Below are positions 1 through 5,799 of a stretch of DNA of 6,065 nucleotides, piece after piece. The notes below the pieces were generated by a model, which made no database searches, had not been told where the DNA came from, and saw nothing but the letters and a program-made list of their open reading frames with translations. The stretch's first letter is position 1. Each line of letters starts with the position of its first letter. The position numbers and the translations under genes are program-made. The stretch is taken from positions 1 through 6,065 of the forward strand of contig JBGOTD010000047.1 in assembly GCA_041476285.1 (NCBI GenBank), read 5' to 3'. This DNA is from UBA12276 sp041476285 (GTDB taxonomy: Archaea > Micrarchaeota > Micrarchaeia > Micrarchaeales > Micrarchaeaceae).

Positions 1-65
1 AGAAAGGACCAGAATATTTTACAAGCTTCTAAATAATTATCAATAATTCCGATATGTAAATGCTA

Positions 66-830
66 TTATCTACTTCTATATATCGCATAAGCGACATTAC
101 CGACTAGCAGGGCAACTAAAAATGGGTGCGGAACTCCATAAAACGCAAAAGCGGCATAAACAACCGCCATTGAGCTGCCATATGCGGCTTGCGCAACACT
201 TTTGATCGGAGATGTCCTGGGTTCTGCAAGCATTACGAATGCAAAATAGTAGTTTGTACTGAATAATAACGTATCCAATGCATTTACGGAAAATTGATGG
301 ATATGTCCTATTGCTATGCTTATCAAAAAGAATACCACGATAAAAGAGAATGAAGTGGTAAGCCTGCGGGCATTGTAGGCGGCTATTATCAATATTGGAA
401 CAAGTGAAAAAGTCAATCCATAAATTGTGTAATTGCTTGCCGCCCACCACACATCACCAGAGGCAAAAACAGTCAGAGCTACCAGCAATCCTATTGCTGC
501 AGGGTTGAAGACATTCACGCTTTTTATCTTGATAAAGAACTTCGACAATATCCCTATTATCACTGCGACTGCGATCAGAAGGAAAGAGGAACTTTGCAGA
601 GCTATGGATCCTATTATAAGTCCTGTGATTATTGCTGAAAATGGTATGCTCAGCTTTCTTTTTAGATAGAATTTTGTAATGCAGACCTCTGTGACTATTG
701 CCAATGCTACTGCAAAAAGCAGGGAGAACGGGAATACGTGCAAAGTGTAGCTTGAAATTGCTGCAAGTGCAGATAGAAGAACTACTGCCCAAATATACAT
801 AGTTCCTACTGTTTGGTTCAGTATTTTCAT
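66..830 (-). CDS. RnfD/NqrB-like integral membrane protein (short archaeal form)
   Basis: A 254-residue, very hydrophobic protein with roughly eight to nine membrane segments. Family assignment (NQR2/RnfD/RnfE) rests on three blocks: FSAIITGLIIGS (64-75), the VNVFNPAAIGLLVAL block (105-119), which resembles the N-x-FNPA signature of RnfD/NqrB, and the AEPRTSP block (202-208) followed by AAYG, which resembles the 'DP-x-TSP...yG' signature. In RnfD/NqrB these subunits sit in the membrane and carry flavin in ion-coupled electron transfer. Here the protein is shorter than full RnfD (about 320-350 aa), and I find no SGAT-type threonine motif for covalent FMN, so the redox role is inferred only. 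I chose the ATG at 828-830. An in-frame ATG at 882-884 would add 18 residues (hydrophilic near the new start) and overlap the upstream gene by 41 nt, whereas 830 lies 13 nt after that gene's stop and starts just before the first membrane helix. No other Rnf/Nqr subunit is visible in the window. Confidence 0.75.
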   Translation of the reverse strand: MKILNQTVGTMYIWAVVLLSALAAISSYTLHVFPFSLLFAVALAIVTEVCITKFYLKRKLSIPFSAIITGLIIGSIALQSSSFLLIAVAVIIGILSKFFIKIKSVNVFNPAAIGLLVALTVFASGDVWWAASNYTIYGLTFSLVPILIIAAYNARRLTTSFSFIVVFFLISIAIGHIHQFSVNALDTLLFSTNYYFAFVMLAEPRTSPIKSVAQAAYGSSMAVVYAAFAFYGVPHPFLVALLVGNVAYAIYRSR

Positions 831-843
831 CTTATCATAAGTT

Positions 844-1347
844 TTATACCGCAAACATGTTGACCAGATGACCGCTAGAATCAACTATTGCAAAAGCGTC
901 ATCTGCAAGCGAGGAGTCATGCCCAAAGCTGTCGTCGCCAAACGATGTTTCTATGATGTATAATTTATAATCTTTAGCCAAATTGAATGTGCCTCCTCTT
1001 GTCGTACCATTTACATATAAGGCCACGCTTCTTGTGCCGTTTGCCAAATCTGTAATGGAAAGATTATAACCTGTAAGCGCAGCTTGTGCATCTTGTGACA
1101 ATGGACTGGATGATATAAGATAAGAATAAGGTGCGTATTGCGTATCTGCAAACAATACTGACGAATTGCTATTTGAAGTGTTATTTTGGCTTGAATTTGT
1201 TTGACTGGTATTTGTTGGATTTATGGTGCTTGTGTGGTTAGGGCTATTTTGGCTGAAAACTGTGGTATTGTGCTTTAAGCCTACAAATACAAGTCCGACT
1301 GCCACTAAAGCAACTATTAAGGCATACACGATCGTTCTGGTTTTCAT
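844..1347 (-). CDS. Membrane-anchored, sequon-rich extracytoplasmic protein, unknown family
   Basis: I do not recognise this 167-residue protein. It begins with a short basic stretch and a hydrophobic segment (about residues 6-24), read as a signal anchor with the rest outside the cell. Residues 27-63 are a low-complexity Asn/Thr/Ser linker, followed by a compact folded part (about 65-167) containing YAPYSYLISS, YKLYIIETSFGDDS (127-140) and a C-terminal VDSSGHLV stretch. I count ten N-x-S/T sequons (N27, N37, N46, N51, N55, N56, N61, N95, N103, N113), so archaeal N-glycosylation is likely (inference). There are no cysteines and no recognisable catalytic motif. The gene ends 13 nt before the RnfD-like gene on the same strand, so the two are probably co-transcribed and may work together at the membrane surface. 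A possible TATA element (TTATATC, 1364-1370) lies about 20 nt before the ATG, a little close for a leaderless transcript. A second AT-rich candidate lies at about 1384-1397. Confidence 0.7.
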   Translation of the reverse strand: MKTRTIVYALIVALVAVGLVFVGLKHNTTVFSQNSPNHTSTINPTNTSQTNSSQNNTSNSNSSVLFADTQYAPYSYLISSSPLSQDAQAALTGYNLSITDLANGTRSVALYVNGTTRGGTFNLAKDYKLYIIETSFGDDSFGHDSSLADDAFAIVDSSGHLVNMFAV

Positions 1348-1453
1348 AAAATCAGCACTGTGAGATATAAGTTATCTCCCCTTCATTTATTAATCTTGTT
1401 GTTTTGTTAGGCTTTTAAGTACCTGTCCGCTTGATGAGTCGCACAATCAATAC

Positions 1454-1462
1454 TTATAAATA
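1454..1462 (+). promoter_or_regulatory. TATA box of leaderless promoter for the DUF981-like gene
   Basis: TTATAAATA is centred about 27 nt upstream of the ATG at 1485. This is the spacing expected when an archaeal transcript starts at or next to the start codon. There is no Shine-Dalgarno-like sequence before the ATG, which agrees with a leaderless mRNA. It also argues for ATG 1485 over the TTG at 1482. Confidence 0.6.
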
Positions 1463-1484
1463 ATATAATTTTGTAGATTTCTTG

Positions 1485-2099
1485 ATGGTATTTATAGATA
1501 ATCTTGCATACTCGCTTTTTGCGGTTAGCTTTGCAGGATTCATGTTGCTCTACACTACGTGTTCGATTTACCTTGCTTATAGGAAAAACAGGAAGAACTT
1601 TTCCGAAGATCTTAAAAGTGCAAGCATACCTCTGGCTGTTATCGGTATGTTCCTATTCTTAACAGGCATTTGGGGGCAGTTTACATGGCCCTTGCCAGGT
1701 AGCTACAACATGCTGTTCTATGATCCTTTGATATCTTTCGGCTTTCTTCTACTTGCATTTTCGATTTCAATAAAATATGGTGCAAAACTCGAATACACTG
1801 GTTTCCTTGGCTTGATGGTAGGCATGATGGTCATAGTCTATGGGGTACTCGGCTATACGACAGGTCTGACAAAAGAGCCGCTTGCATTGCTTGCAATGTA
1901 TCTATTCTATGGCCTTGCAGGAATATTTTCATATCCAATATCGCTTATGGCAGACAGACTTCCAGGTTTGCAAAGGGGCATCAAAATCAGCTGGTTTGTC
2001 CTACTTGTAATATTCTGCATATTACTTCTCCTGGCAAGCGGACTTTCAGGCATGACAGGTATCATCGCAATCCCGCAGCACCTCATCAGCGCCCCGTAA
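1485..2099 (+). CDS. DUF981-family multi-pass membrane protein
   Basis: A 204-residue protein with about six to seven membrane helices (roughly 8-32, 47-64, 78-96, 103-123, 131-153 and 167-190). The block FTWPLPGSYNMLFYDP (66-81), between helices two and three, and the opening 'VFIDNLA' resemble the DUF981 family of uncharacterised archaeal and actinobacterial membrane proteins. I recall this family from memory and could not search for it. Function is unknown; no transport or catalytic motif is evident. The start is placed at ATG 1485, one codon after an in-frame TTG at 1482, because the TATA box at 1454-1462 predicts transcription starting almost at this ATG. The gene is divergent from the sequon-rich protein gene. 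It lies 78 nt upstream of the ABC transporter pair on the same strand, so co-transcription with the exporter is possible but not shown. Confidence 0.75.
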   Translation: MVFIDNLAYSLFAVSFAGFMLLYTTCSIYLAYRKNRKNFSEDLKSASIPLAVIGMFLFLTGIWGQFTWPLPGSYNMLFYDPLISFGFLLLAFSISIKYGAKLEYTGFLGLMVGMMVIVYGVLGYTTGLTKEPLALLAMYLFYGLAGIFSYPISLMADRLPGLQRGIKISWFVLLVIFCILLLLASGLSGMTGIIAIPQHLISAP

Positions 2100-2124
2100 A
2101 ACATTGCAGTATATTAATTTAACC

Positions 2125-2136
2125 AGTAAATAATAG
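2125..2136 (+). promoter_or_regulatory. Possible TATA element upstream of the ABC exporter genes
   Basis: The AT-rich AGTAAATAATAG lies in the 78-nt gap between the DUF981-like gene and the ABC ATPase gene. It would place a transcription start near 2158 and give a leader of about 20 nt. A second AT-rich stretch at 2109-2120 is an equally weak alternative. Neither is a strong consensus, and the exporter may simply be read from the upstream promoter. Confidence 0.2.
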
Positions 2137-2177
2137 CTAATACAAATGCTACTCTGAATGCTTTTGAATGATGTACG

Positions 2178-3176
2178 ATGAACAACTCAAAGGAAAATTC
2201 TATAATTGTTAACAACCTTGTGAAGAGATTCGGCAAATTTACTGCTGTGGACAGGGTATCCTTTAAAGTAAAAGAGGGCGAGATATTTGGTCTTCTTGGG
2301 CCAAACGGCGCAGGCAAGACTACTACGATATCTATATTATCGACCATAATCAGCCTTACTTCAGGTTCTGCATCTGTTTATGGGAAGGACGTTACAAAGG
2401 AAAAAGACAATGTAAGAAGCGTTATAGGAATTGTATTCCAGGATCCAAGCCTTGATGATGAGCTTACTGGGAGGGAGAACCTTGATTTTCATGCAAGACT
2501 GTACGGGGTCAAAGGCGACGAAAAGAAAACGATAATAAAAAAGGTGCTTAACCTTGTTGAATTGGAAGACAAGGCAGACAATCAGGTAAAGACTTATTCC
2601 GGAGGCATGAAAAGGCGACTTGAGATAGCAAGAGGATTCATACACAATCCCAAAGTCCTTTTCCTTGATGAGCCGACCATAGGGCTCGACCCGCAGACAA
2701 GGAGAAAAATATGGAATTATATACTGCATCTGAATGAAAAGGAGAAAATAACGATAATACTAACGACCCATTACATGGAAGAGGCCGACGCACTTTGCGA
2801 TAGGATTGCAATAATAGACCACGGCAAGATAATAAAACTAGATACCTCTGAAAAATTAAAGGACTCCTTGGACGGCGACATAATAAGGGTAGGCACAAAG
2901 AAGCCGAAGGAGCTAATGGCCCTGATAAAGCGAAGCAAATACGTGAATTCTGTAAAGGAGTATAACGGAAGCATAGAAATAACCACAAAGAACGGCAGCG
3001 AGGCAATACCAAGAATAATTGAAGCGGCAAAGGATGCAAAAATAGAAATAGAATATACCACACTGAAAAGGCCAACGCTAGAGGATGTTTTCATAAGCCT
3101 CACAGGCAAGGAGATAAGGGATGAAAACGCAAGCGAGGCCCAGCAGCTGAAAAATGCATACAAGGGAAGAAGATAA
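2178..3176 (+). CDS. ABC-2 type exporter, ATP-binding subunit (DrrA-like)
   Basis: A 332-residue cytoplasmic ATPase that would energise the permease encoded just downstream. All nucleotide-binding motifs are intact: Walker A GPNGAGKTT (41-49), Q-loop Gln88 in VFQDPSLDDELTG, signature YSGGMKRR (140-147), Walker B VLFLDE (160-165) with catalytic Glu165, D-loop GLD (169-171) and switch His198 in TTHYMEEAD. The C-terminal extension after about residue 225, ending in RPTLEDVFISLTGKE, is typical of the daunorubicin-resistance (DrrA/CcmA-like) subfamily, which pairs with ABC-2 permeases to export drugs, lipids or glycans. Length is normal for the family. The ATG at 2178 is the only good start: the ATGs at 2168 and 2171 are out of frame. 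Substrate cannot be told from sequence. Confidence 0.95.
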   Translation: MNNSKENSIIVNNLVKRFGKFTAVDRVSFKVKEGEIFGLLGPNGAGKTTTISILSTIISLTSGSASVYGKDVTKEKDNVRSVIGIVFQDPSLDDELTGRENLDFHARLYGVKGDEKKTIIKKVLNLVELEDKADNQVKTYSGGMKRRLEIARGFIHNPKVLFLDEPTIGLDPQTRRKIWNYILHLNEKEKITIILTTHYMEEADALCDRIAIIDHGKIIKLDTSEKLKDSLDGDIIRVGTKKPKELMALIKRSKYVNSVKEYNGSIEITTKNGSEAIPRIIEAAKDAKIEIEYTTLKRPTLEDVFISLTGKEIRDENASEAQQLKNAYKGRR

Positions 3177-3178
3177 CC

Positions 3179-3949
3179 ATGGCAGGAATTCTTGAAACTA
3201 TATACACATTATGGCTTAGGGAGCTGATAAGATTCACAAAATCCAAGTCCAGGCTCATAGGCACCGGCGGCCAGCCCCTGATATGGCTTGCGATAGTCGG
3301 TGTAGGCTTCGGTTCGGCATTTGCATTGGCGAACGGCGTATCATACGTTACGTTCATGGCTCCTGGAATAATAGGCATGACAATACTGTTTTCATCCATT
3401 TTTGCCGGAATAAACGTAATATGGGACAAGCAGTTCGGGTTTCTAAAGGAAATACTTGTAGCCCCTGTATCTAGATTCGGTATAGTAGTGGGTAAAGTTG
3501 CCGGAAGCGCAACGGTATCGCTGATAACAGGAATTACCATACTTGTTGTCGTGGTGATAGTCGGCGTTATACCATTTGGCGACATCACAATACTCGGGGT
3601 GATAGAATCCATAGTGCTAATGGCGCTTATATCCTCTATCTTTGTATCATTGGGATTGGTGATAGCTGCATATATCAACAACATAGAAGGATTTCAGGTA
3701 TTGATGAATTTTCTTGTTCTTCCAGTCTTCTTCCTTTCAGGAGCTCTTTTTCCGCTTACCAATGCACCAATTTGGATGAAGATTATATCTGCGATAGATC
3801 CGCTGCGCTATGGTGTAGATGGATTGAGAGGAGCGCTTATAGGAATACATAGCTATCCGATATATCTTGACATGGGGATCGTTTTGGGAGTGACGATAGG
3901 ACTGATAATAGTTGCAGACATTGCATTTAGCAGAATGCAGGGCAAGTAG
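3179..3949 (+). CDS. ABC-2 type exporter, permease subunit (DrrB-like)
   Basis: A 256-residue integral membrane protein with six predicted helices (about 32-52, 58-80, 108-130, 140-166, 172-193 and 228-250). It has the ABC-2 membrane family hallmarks: DKQFGFLKEILVAPVSR (83-99), a coupling-type segment after helix two, and FFLSGALFPLTNAPIWM...IDPLRYGVDGLRG (184-218). It forms a homodimeric or heterodimeric channel with the ATPase encoded 2 nt upstream; the near-contiguous arrangement implies translational coupling. The ATG follows the ATPase stop codon after only CC. The exported compound is unknown. Envelope lipid, glycan or toxic compound export would be usual for this family. No other permease gene follows, so a homodimer is the simplest model (inference). 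Confidence 0.93.
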   Translation: MAGILETIYTLWLRELIRFTKSKSRLIGTGGQPLIWLAIVGVGFGSAFALANGVSYVTFMAPGIIGMTILFSSIFAGINVIWDKQFGFLKEILVAPVSRFGIVVGKVAGSATVSLITGITILVVVVIVGVIPFGDITILGVIESIVLMALISSIFVSLGLVIAAYINNIEGFQVLMNFLVLPVFFLSGALFPLTNAPIWMKIISAIDPLRYGVDGLRGALIGIHSYPIYLDMGIVLGVTIGLIIVADIAFSRMQGK

Positions 3950-3963
3950 ATTGTATGCCTCTA

Positions 3964-4689
3964 CTAGTGCCTTAATGCATAGAGTGCCTTCTTGTCCTTT
4001 GCAAAACCGTGCAGCCCGTCTAATGACTCTTTATAGTAACTTCCATACTTGTCATTTACATGGCTGAGCAACCTCAATACGCTTAAAACCTTAGTGCCAT
4101 AGTGAAGCGGGCTTTCATTAGCGAAGTAATTCCTTTTGCGAAGGGATTTTACTATCTTCCAGAAGTTTTTTGTATCGCGTATGCCCCCTTTCTGCAATAT
4201 GGAAACATAAGACGATGCAAATCCGTGCAGGTCTTCGAATTCCATAGGGTCATTCCCTCTCTTTATTCCGGCAAGGTTGTTCTTGCTCACGTAGCCGAAC
4301 CCGGAAGGCTGCAATCTGCCACTTTCCATAAGCCACTGTGCCATGATAAATTCCTTGGGAATGTTCAACTGCTTCGAGGCCCATTCAGATTCGTCCGACA
4401 CCTTGATTAGAAACGGGACATTCATGTATCTTGTATCGATGTAATGTTTGTAGGGTGATAAACCAATCAGCCTGTCAGACAACTTTGAAGCGTCTCTTAA
4501 CCGTTCCAGTCTATCTGCATACGTCAGTTCATCTATTGATGGCATATTTGTTTTTTCCGGATATACTGGATTGATAAGCAGGCAGCCCCCTACAATCAGA
4601 GTGCTCATTGCCGTCTTACGAAGAATATTTTTTAATCCGACCTGCGGCTCTTTATGTTCTGTATAAACTTTATTCCTGTCAGTAATCAT
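3964..4689 (-). CDS. Membrane-anchored glucosaminidase-domain (lysozyme-like) protein
   Basis: A 241-residue protein: a charged N-terminus (1-27), one hydrophobic segment (about 28-43, MSTLIVGGCLLINPVY) read as a signal anchor, a linker, and a C-terminal domain (about 95-210). The domain matches the glucosaminidase/FlgJ-type muramidase fold. It has an IPKEFIMAQWLMESG block with the likely catalytic Glu122, then YVSKNNLAGIK (133-143), equivalent to the family's 'NNLFGIK' motif, then FASSYVSIL and a YFANESPLHYGTKVLSVL block resembling 'Y..dp.Ya..v'. Such enzymes cut beta-1,4 bonds next to GlcNAc in peptidoglycan or related glycans. Archaea lack murein, so the target could be bacterial cell wall, a glycoprotein glycan or a surface polymer (inference). 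The start is supported by a GGTGA Shine-Dalgarno sequence 6 nt before the ATG. The gene converges on the ABC permease gene with a 14-nt gap. Confidence 0.72.
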   Translation of the reverse strand: MITDRNKVYTEHKEPQVGLKNILRKTAMSTLIVGGCLLINPVYPEKTNMPSIDELTYADRLERLRDASKLSDRLIGLSPYKHYIDTRYMNVPFLIKVSDESEWASKQLNIPKEFIMAQWLMESGRLQPSGFGYVSKNNLAGIKRGNDPMEFEDLHGFASSYVSILQKGGIRDTKNFWKIVKSLRKRNYFANESPLHYGTKVLSVLRLLSHVNDKYGSYYKESLDGLHGFAKDKKALYALRH

Positions 4690-4695
4690 ACATAT

Positions 4696-4700
4696 TCACC
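4696..4700 (-). promoter_or_regulatory. Ribosome binding site of the glucosaminidase-like gene
   Basis: GGTGA on the minus strand, 6 nt before the ATG at 4687-4689, complements the archaeal 16S rRNA 3' end. It decides the start against the internal Met28. A closer upstream ATG (4691-4693) is out of frame and hits a stop after three more codons. Confidence 0.6.
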
Positions 4701-4781
4701 ATATTATTGGAACTACTGTAGCTTAACTTGCAGGGTCTAAATGACGACTTCAAAAAGCCTTACGGTTCTATCTATTGTAGT

Positions 4782-4811
4782 TATTTGATATTATGTCGAA
4801 TCAAATATATA
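4782..4811 (-). promoter_or_regulatory. Candidate promoter with inverted repeat upstream of the glucosaminidase-like gene
   Basis: On the minus strand a TATATA element (about 4806-4811) is followed at once by a perfect 8-bp inverted repeat, TATTTGAT (4782-4789) and ATCAAATA (4800-4807), with a 10-nt spacer. If the TATA is used, transcription would start near 4782, giving a leader of about 92 nt before the glucosaminidase-like gene. A dyad between TATA and start site is where archaeal repressors often bind. It could instead be a hairpin beyond the peroxiredoxin gene, which is read through this region. The rest of the 177-nt gap (4690-4866) shows no gene. Confidence 0.3.
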
Positions 4812-4866
4812 AGACTTCTCAAATTTTAAGGTTTAGGCCGCTATTTCCGACAGATGCGTAGTGGTC

Positions 4867-5466
4867 CTACAGCTTTCCTACAAGATCCGCACCAGGCTTC
4901 AGCGTTTTCTTTCCAGGCTCCCAGTTTACAGGACAGGCCTCACCGGGAAACTCCCTAACATGGACTGCAGCTTTTAGTTTTCTTACGGTCTCGGATATGT
5001 TTCTGCCAATGCCGTTATCATGTATCTCTATTGTTTTTACTATTCCGTCAGGATCTATTATGAATGTGCCTCTCAAGGACAATCCCTCATCTTTTATGAA
5101 TGTGCCTTTCAAGGACAATCCCTCATCTTCTATGTATGTGCCAAATTCTTTGCAGAGCTTTGCCGCAGGATCTGCAACCATAGGGTATCTAATGCTGCTA
5201 ATTGCCGGGGAGGTATCATGCCACGCCTTATGTGCATATGCCGTGTCTGTGCTTATGCTCAACACCTCTGCACCAAGCTGCTTGAATTCATCATAATGCT
5301 TTGCGGCATCCTCCAGCTCGGTAGGGCAGACAAAAGAGAAATCTGCAGGATAGAATATCATTACGATCCATTTGCCAAGGTAGTCATATATCCTAATCTT
5401 TTTGATATCATCATTAATCAGGGCCTCTACTTCAAAGTCCTTTATCTTTTCCCCTATCCTGATCAT
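4867..5466 (-). CDS. ahpC: 2-Cys peroxiredoxin, AhpC type, with internal 12-residue duplication
   Basis: A 199-residue cytoplasmic thiol peroxidase reducing H2O2 and organic peroxides. The peroxidatic Cys47 sits in YPADFSFVCPTE with the P-x3-S/T-x2-C active site (P40, S44, C47). The resolving Cys178 sits in GEACPVNW, as in typical 2-Cys enzymes. The classical enzyme is about 187 residues with Cys46, Cys165 and an active-site Arg near 119. This protein is 12 residues longer, and the excess is exactly accounted for by a tandem copy: EDEGLSLKGTFI (113-124) then KDEGLSLRGTFI (125-136). The conserved Arg is kept in the second copy (Arg132) but is Lys120 in the first. Both catalytic cysteines are intact, so activity may persist. 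No ahpF or thioredoxin reductase is nearby. The gene is single and stands between two minus-strand/plus-strand intergenic promoters of its own and its neighbours. Confidence 0.93.
   Translation of the reverse strand: MIRIGEKIKDFEVEALINDDIKKIRIYDYLGKWIVMIFYPADFSFVCPTELEDAAKHYDEFKQLGAEVLSISTDTAYAHKAWHDTSPAISSIRYPMVADPAAKLCKEFGTYIEDEGLSLKGTFIKDEGLSLRGTFIIDPDGIVKTIEIHDNGIGRNISETVRKLKAAVHVREFPGEACPVNWEPGKKTLKPGADLVGKL
5059..5142 (-). repeat. 36-bp in-frame tandem duplication within the peroxiredoxin gene
   Basis: Two adjacent 36-bp units (5059-5094 and 5095-5130) match at 34 of 36 positions. A 12-bp partial third match (5131-5142, 11 of 12) codes GTYI, equivalent to the GTFI ending each unit. The arrangement looks like slippage between the similar GTYI and GTFI codon blocks. 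The unit length keeps the reading frame. Confidence 0.9.
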
Positions 5467-5468
5467 CT

Positions 5469-5507
5469 CATCACTTGAATATAATTGATTAATCAGGTAT
5501 ATATTAA
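5469..5507 (-). promoter_or_regulatory. Peroxiredoxin promoter with palindrome
   Basis: On the minus strand, TTAATATATA (5498-5507) is a good TATA box about 36 nt before the peroxiredoxin ATG, predicting a start near 5475 and a leader of about 10 nt. That leader contains GTGATG (5469-5474), a weak Shine-Dalgarno-like element very close to the ATG. Between TATA and the expected start lies the perfect 10-bp palindrome TGATTAATCA (5486-5495), a possible operator for a redox-responsive repressor (inference). Confidence 0.4.
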
Positions 5508-5566
5508 TTTTCTAACTTATTCTGCTGCCTGGTCCACGGAACGCACTACAGCCAAATAATAAATAC

Positions 5567-5601
5567 AATGAGCGTATGTTTTTTATAGGTAAATGCTCAT
5601 T
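5567..5601 (+). promoter_or_regulatory. tRNA-Lys promoter: TATA box flanked by an inverted repeat
   Basis: TTTTTTATA (5579-5587) is centred about 29 nt upstream of the tRNA-Lys 5' end, as expected for an archaeal TATA box. It is flanked by a 7-bp inverted repeat, AATGAGC (5567-5573) and GCTCATT (5595-5601). The TATA call is reasonable; a regulatory role for the dyad is speculative. Confidence 0.45.
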
Positions 5602-5612
5602 TCATATCCTAA

Positions 5613-5711
5613 GGGCCCGTAACTCAGCCTGGCCAGAGTGGAAGGCTTTTAACCTTTAAGTCGGGGGTTCAAAGTAAACATTAAAAGTTTATGAAATTCC
5701 CCCCGGGCCCG
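5613..5711 (+). tRNA. tRNA-Lys (anticodon UUU) with a T-loop intron
   Basis: All arms can be folded by hand. The acceptor GGGCCCG (5613-5619) pairs with CGGGCCC (5704-5710), with discriminator G at 5711. The D-stem is ACUC/GAGU. The anticodon stem GAAGG/CCUUU (5641-5645, 5653-5657) closes loop CUUUUAA with anticodon UUU at 5648-5650. The T-stem GGGGG (5663-5667) pairs with CCCCC (5699-5703), but 31 nt instead of 7 lie between the strands. Removing 24 nt (5674-5697) restores the standard T-loop UUCAAAU. CCA is not encoded in full (GCAA follows the acceptor), so a CCA-adding enzyme must complete it. Confidence 0.93.
5674..5697 (+). other. tRNA-Lys intron at position 59/60, canonical BHB
   Basis: The 24-nt intron forms a complete bulge-helix-bulge with its exons. 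The outer helix is the T-stem GGGGG/CCCCC. The central 4-bp helix is exon UUCA (5668-5671) with intron UGAA (5692-5695). The 3-nt bulges are AAG (5672-5674) and AUU (5696-5698). The intron stem is UAAAC/GUUUA (5675-5679, 5687-5691) with a 7-nt loop. Cutting between the second and third base of each bulge, as archaeal splicing endonuclease does, gives exactly the mature T-loop. Confidence 0.9.
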
Positions 5712-5730
5712 CAACAATAAAAGCTTAAGT

Positions 5731-5740
5731 CTAAATATGG
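5731..5740 (+). promoter_or_regulatory. TATA box of the tRNA-Ser gene
   Basis: CTAAATATGG is centred about 27 nt upstream of the tRNA-Ser 5' end at 5762, within the 50-nt gap after tRNA-Lys. It suggests that tRNA-Ser has its own promoter instead of being only a read-through product. Confidence 0.45.
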
Positions 5741-5799
5741 TAAAATCAAATCCCTATCTATGCCAGGGTGGCGGAATCCGGTAACGCGCGCGCCTGGAA

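Noticed and set aside
1..65. Possible C-terminal tail of a plus-strand gene entering from the left edge
   Set aside because: All three plus frames reach a stop within 46 bases, and none of the short peptides is recognisable, so no frame can be chosen.
1434..1484. Possible C/D box RNA (TTGATGAG resembles a C box)
   Set aside because: There is no D box (CTGA) at a fitting distance downstream, and the stretch is explained by the leaderless promoter of the DUF981-like gene.
3100..3684. 194-codon minus-strand open frame
   Set aside because: It lies antisense to the ABC ATPase end and permease gene, which have clear family motifs. Its Thr/Ile/Pro-rich translation is typical of a shadow frame.
3950..3963. 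Transcription terminator between the convergent permease and glucosaminidase-like genes
   Set aside because: The 14-nt gap has no T-run and no stable hairpin.
4102..4410. 102-codon plus-strand open frame
   Set aside because: It is antisense to the glucosaminidase-like gene and has no start signal or recognisable domain.
5059..5142. CRISPR-like or satellite repeat
   Set aside because: The units are directly adjacent without spacers and keep the peroxiredoxin reading frame, so it is an intragenic duplication.
5020..5478. 152-codon plus-strand open frame
   Set aside because: It is antisense to the peroxiredoxin. Its apparent internal repeat is only the mirror of the 36-bp duplication.
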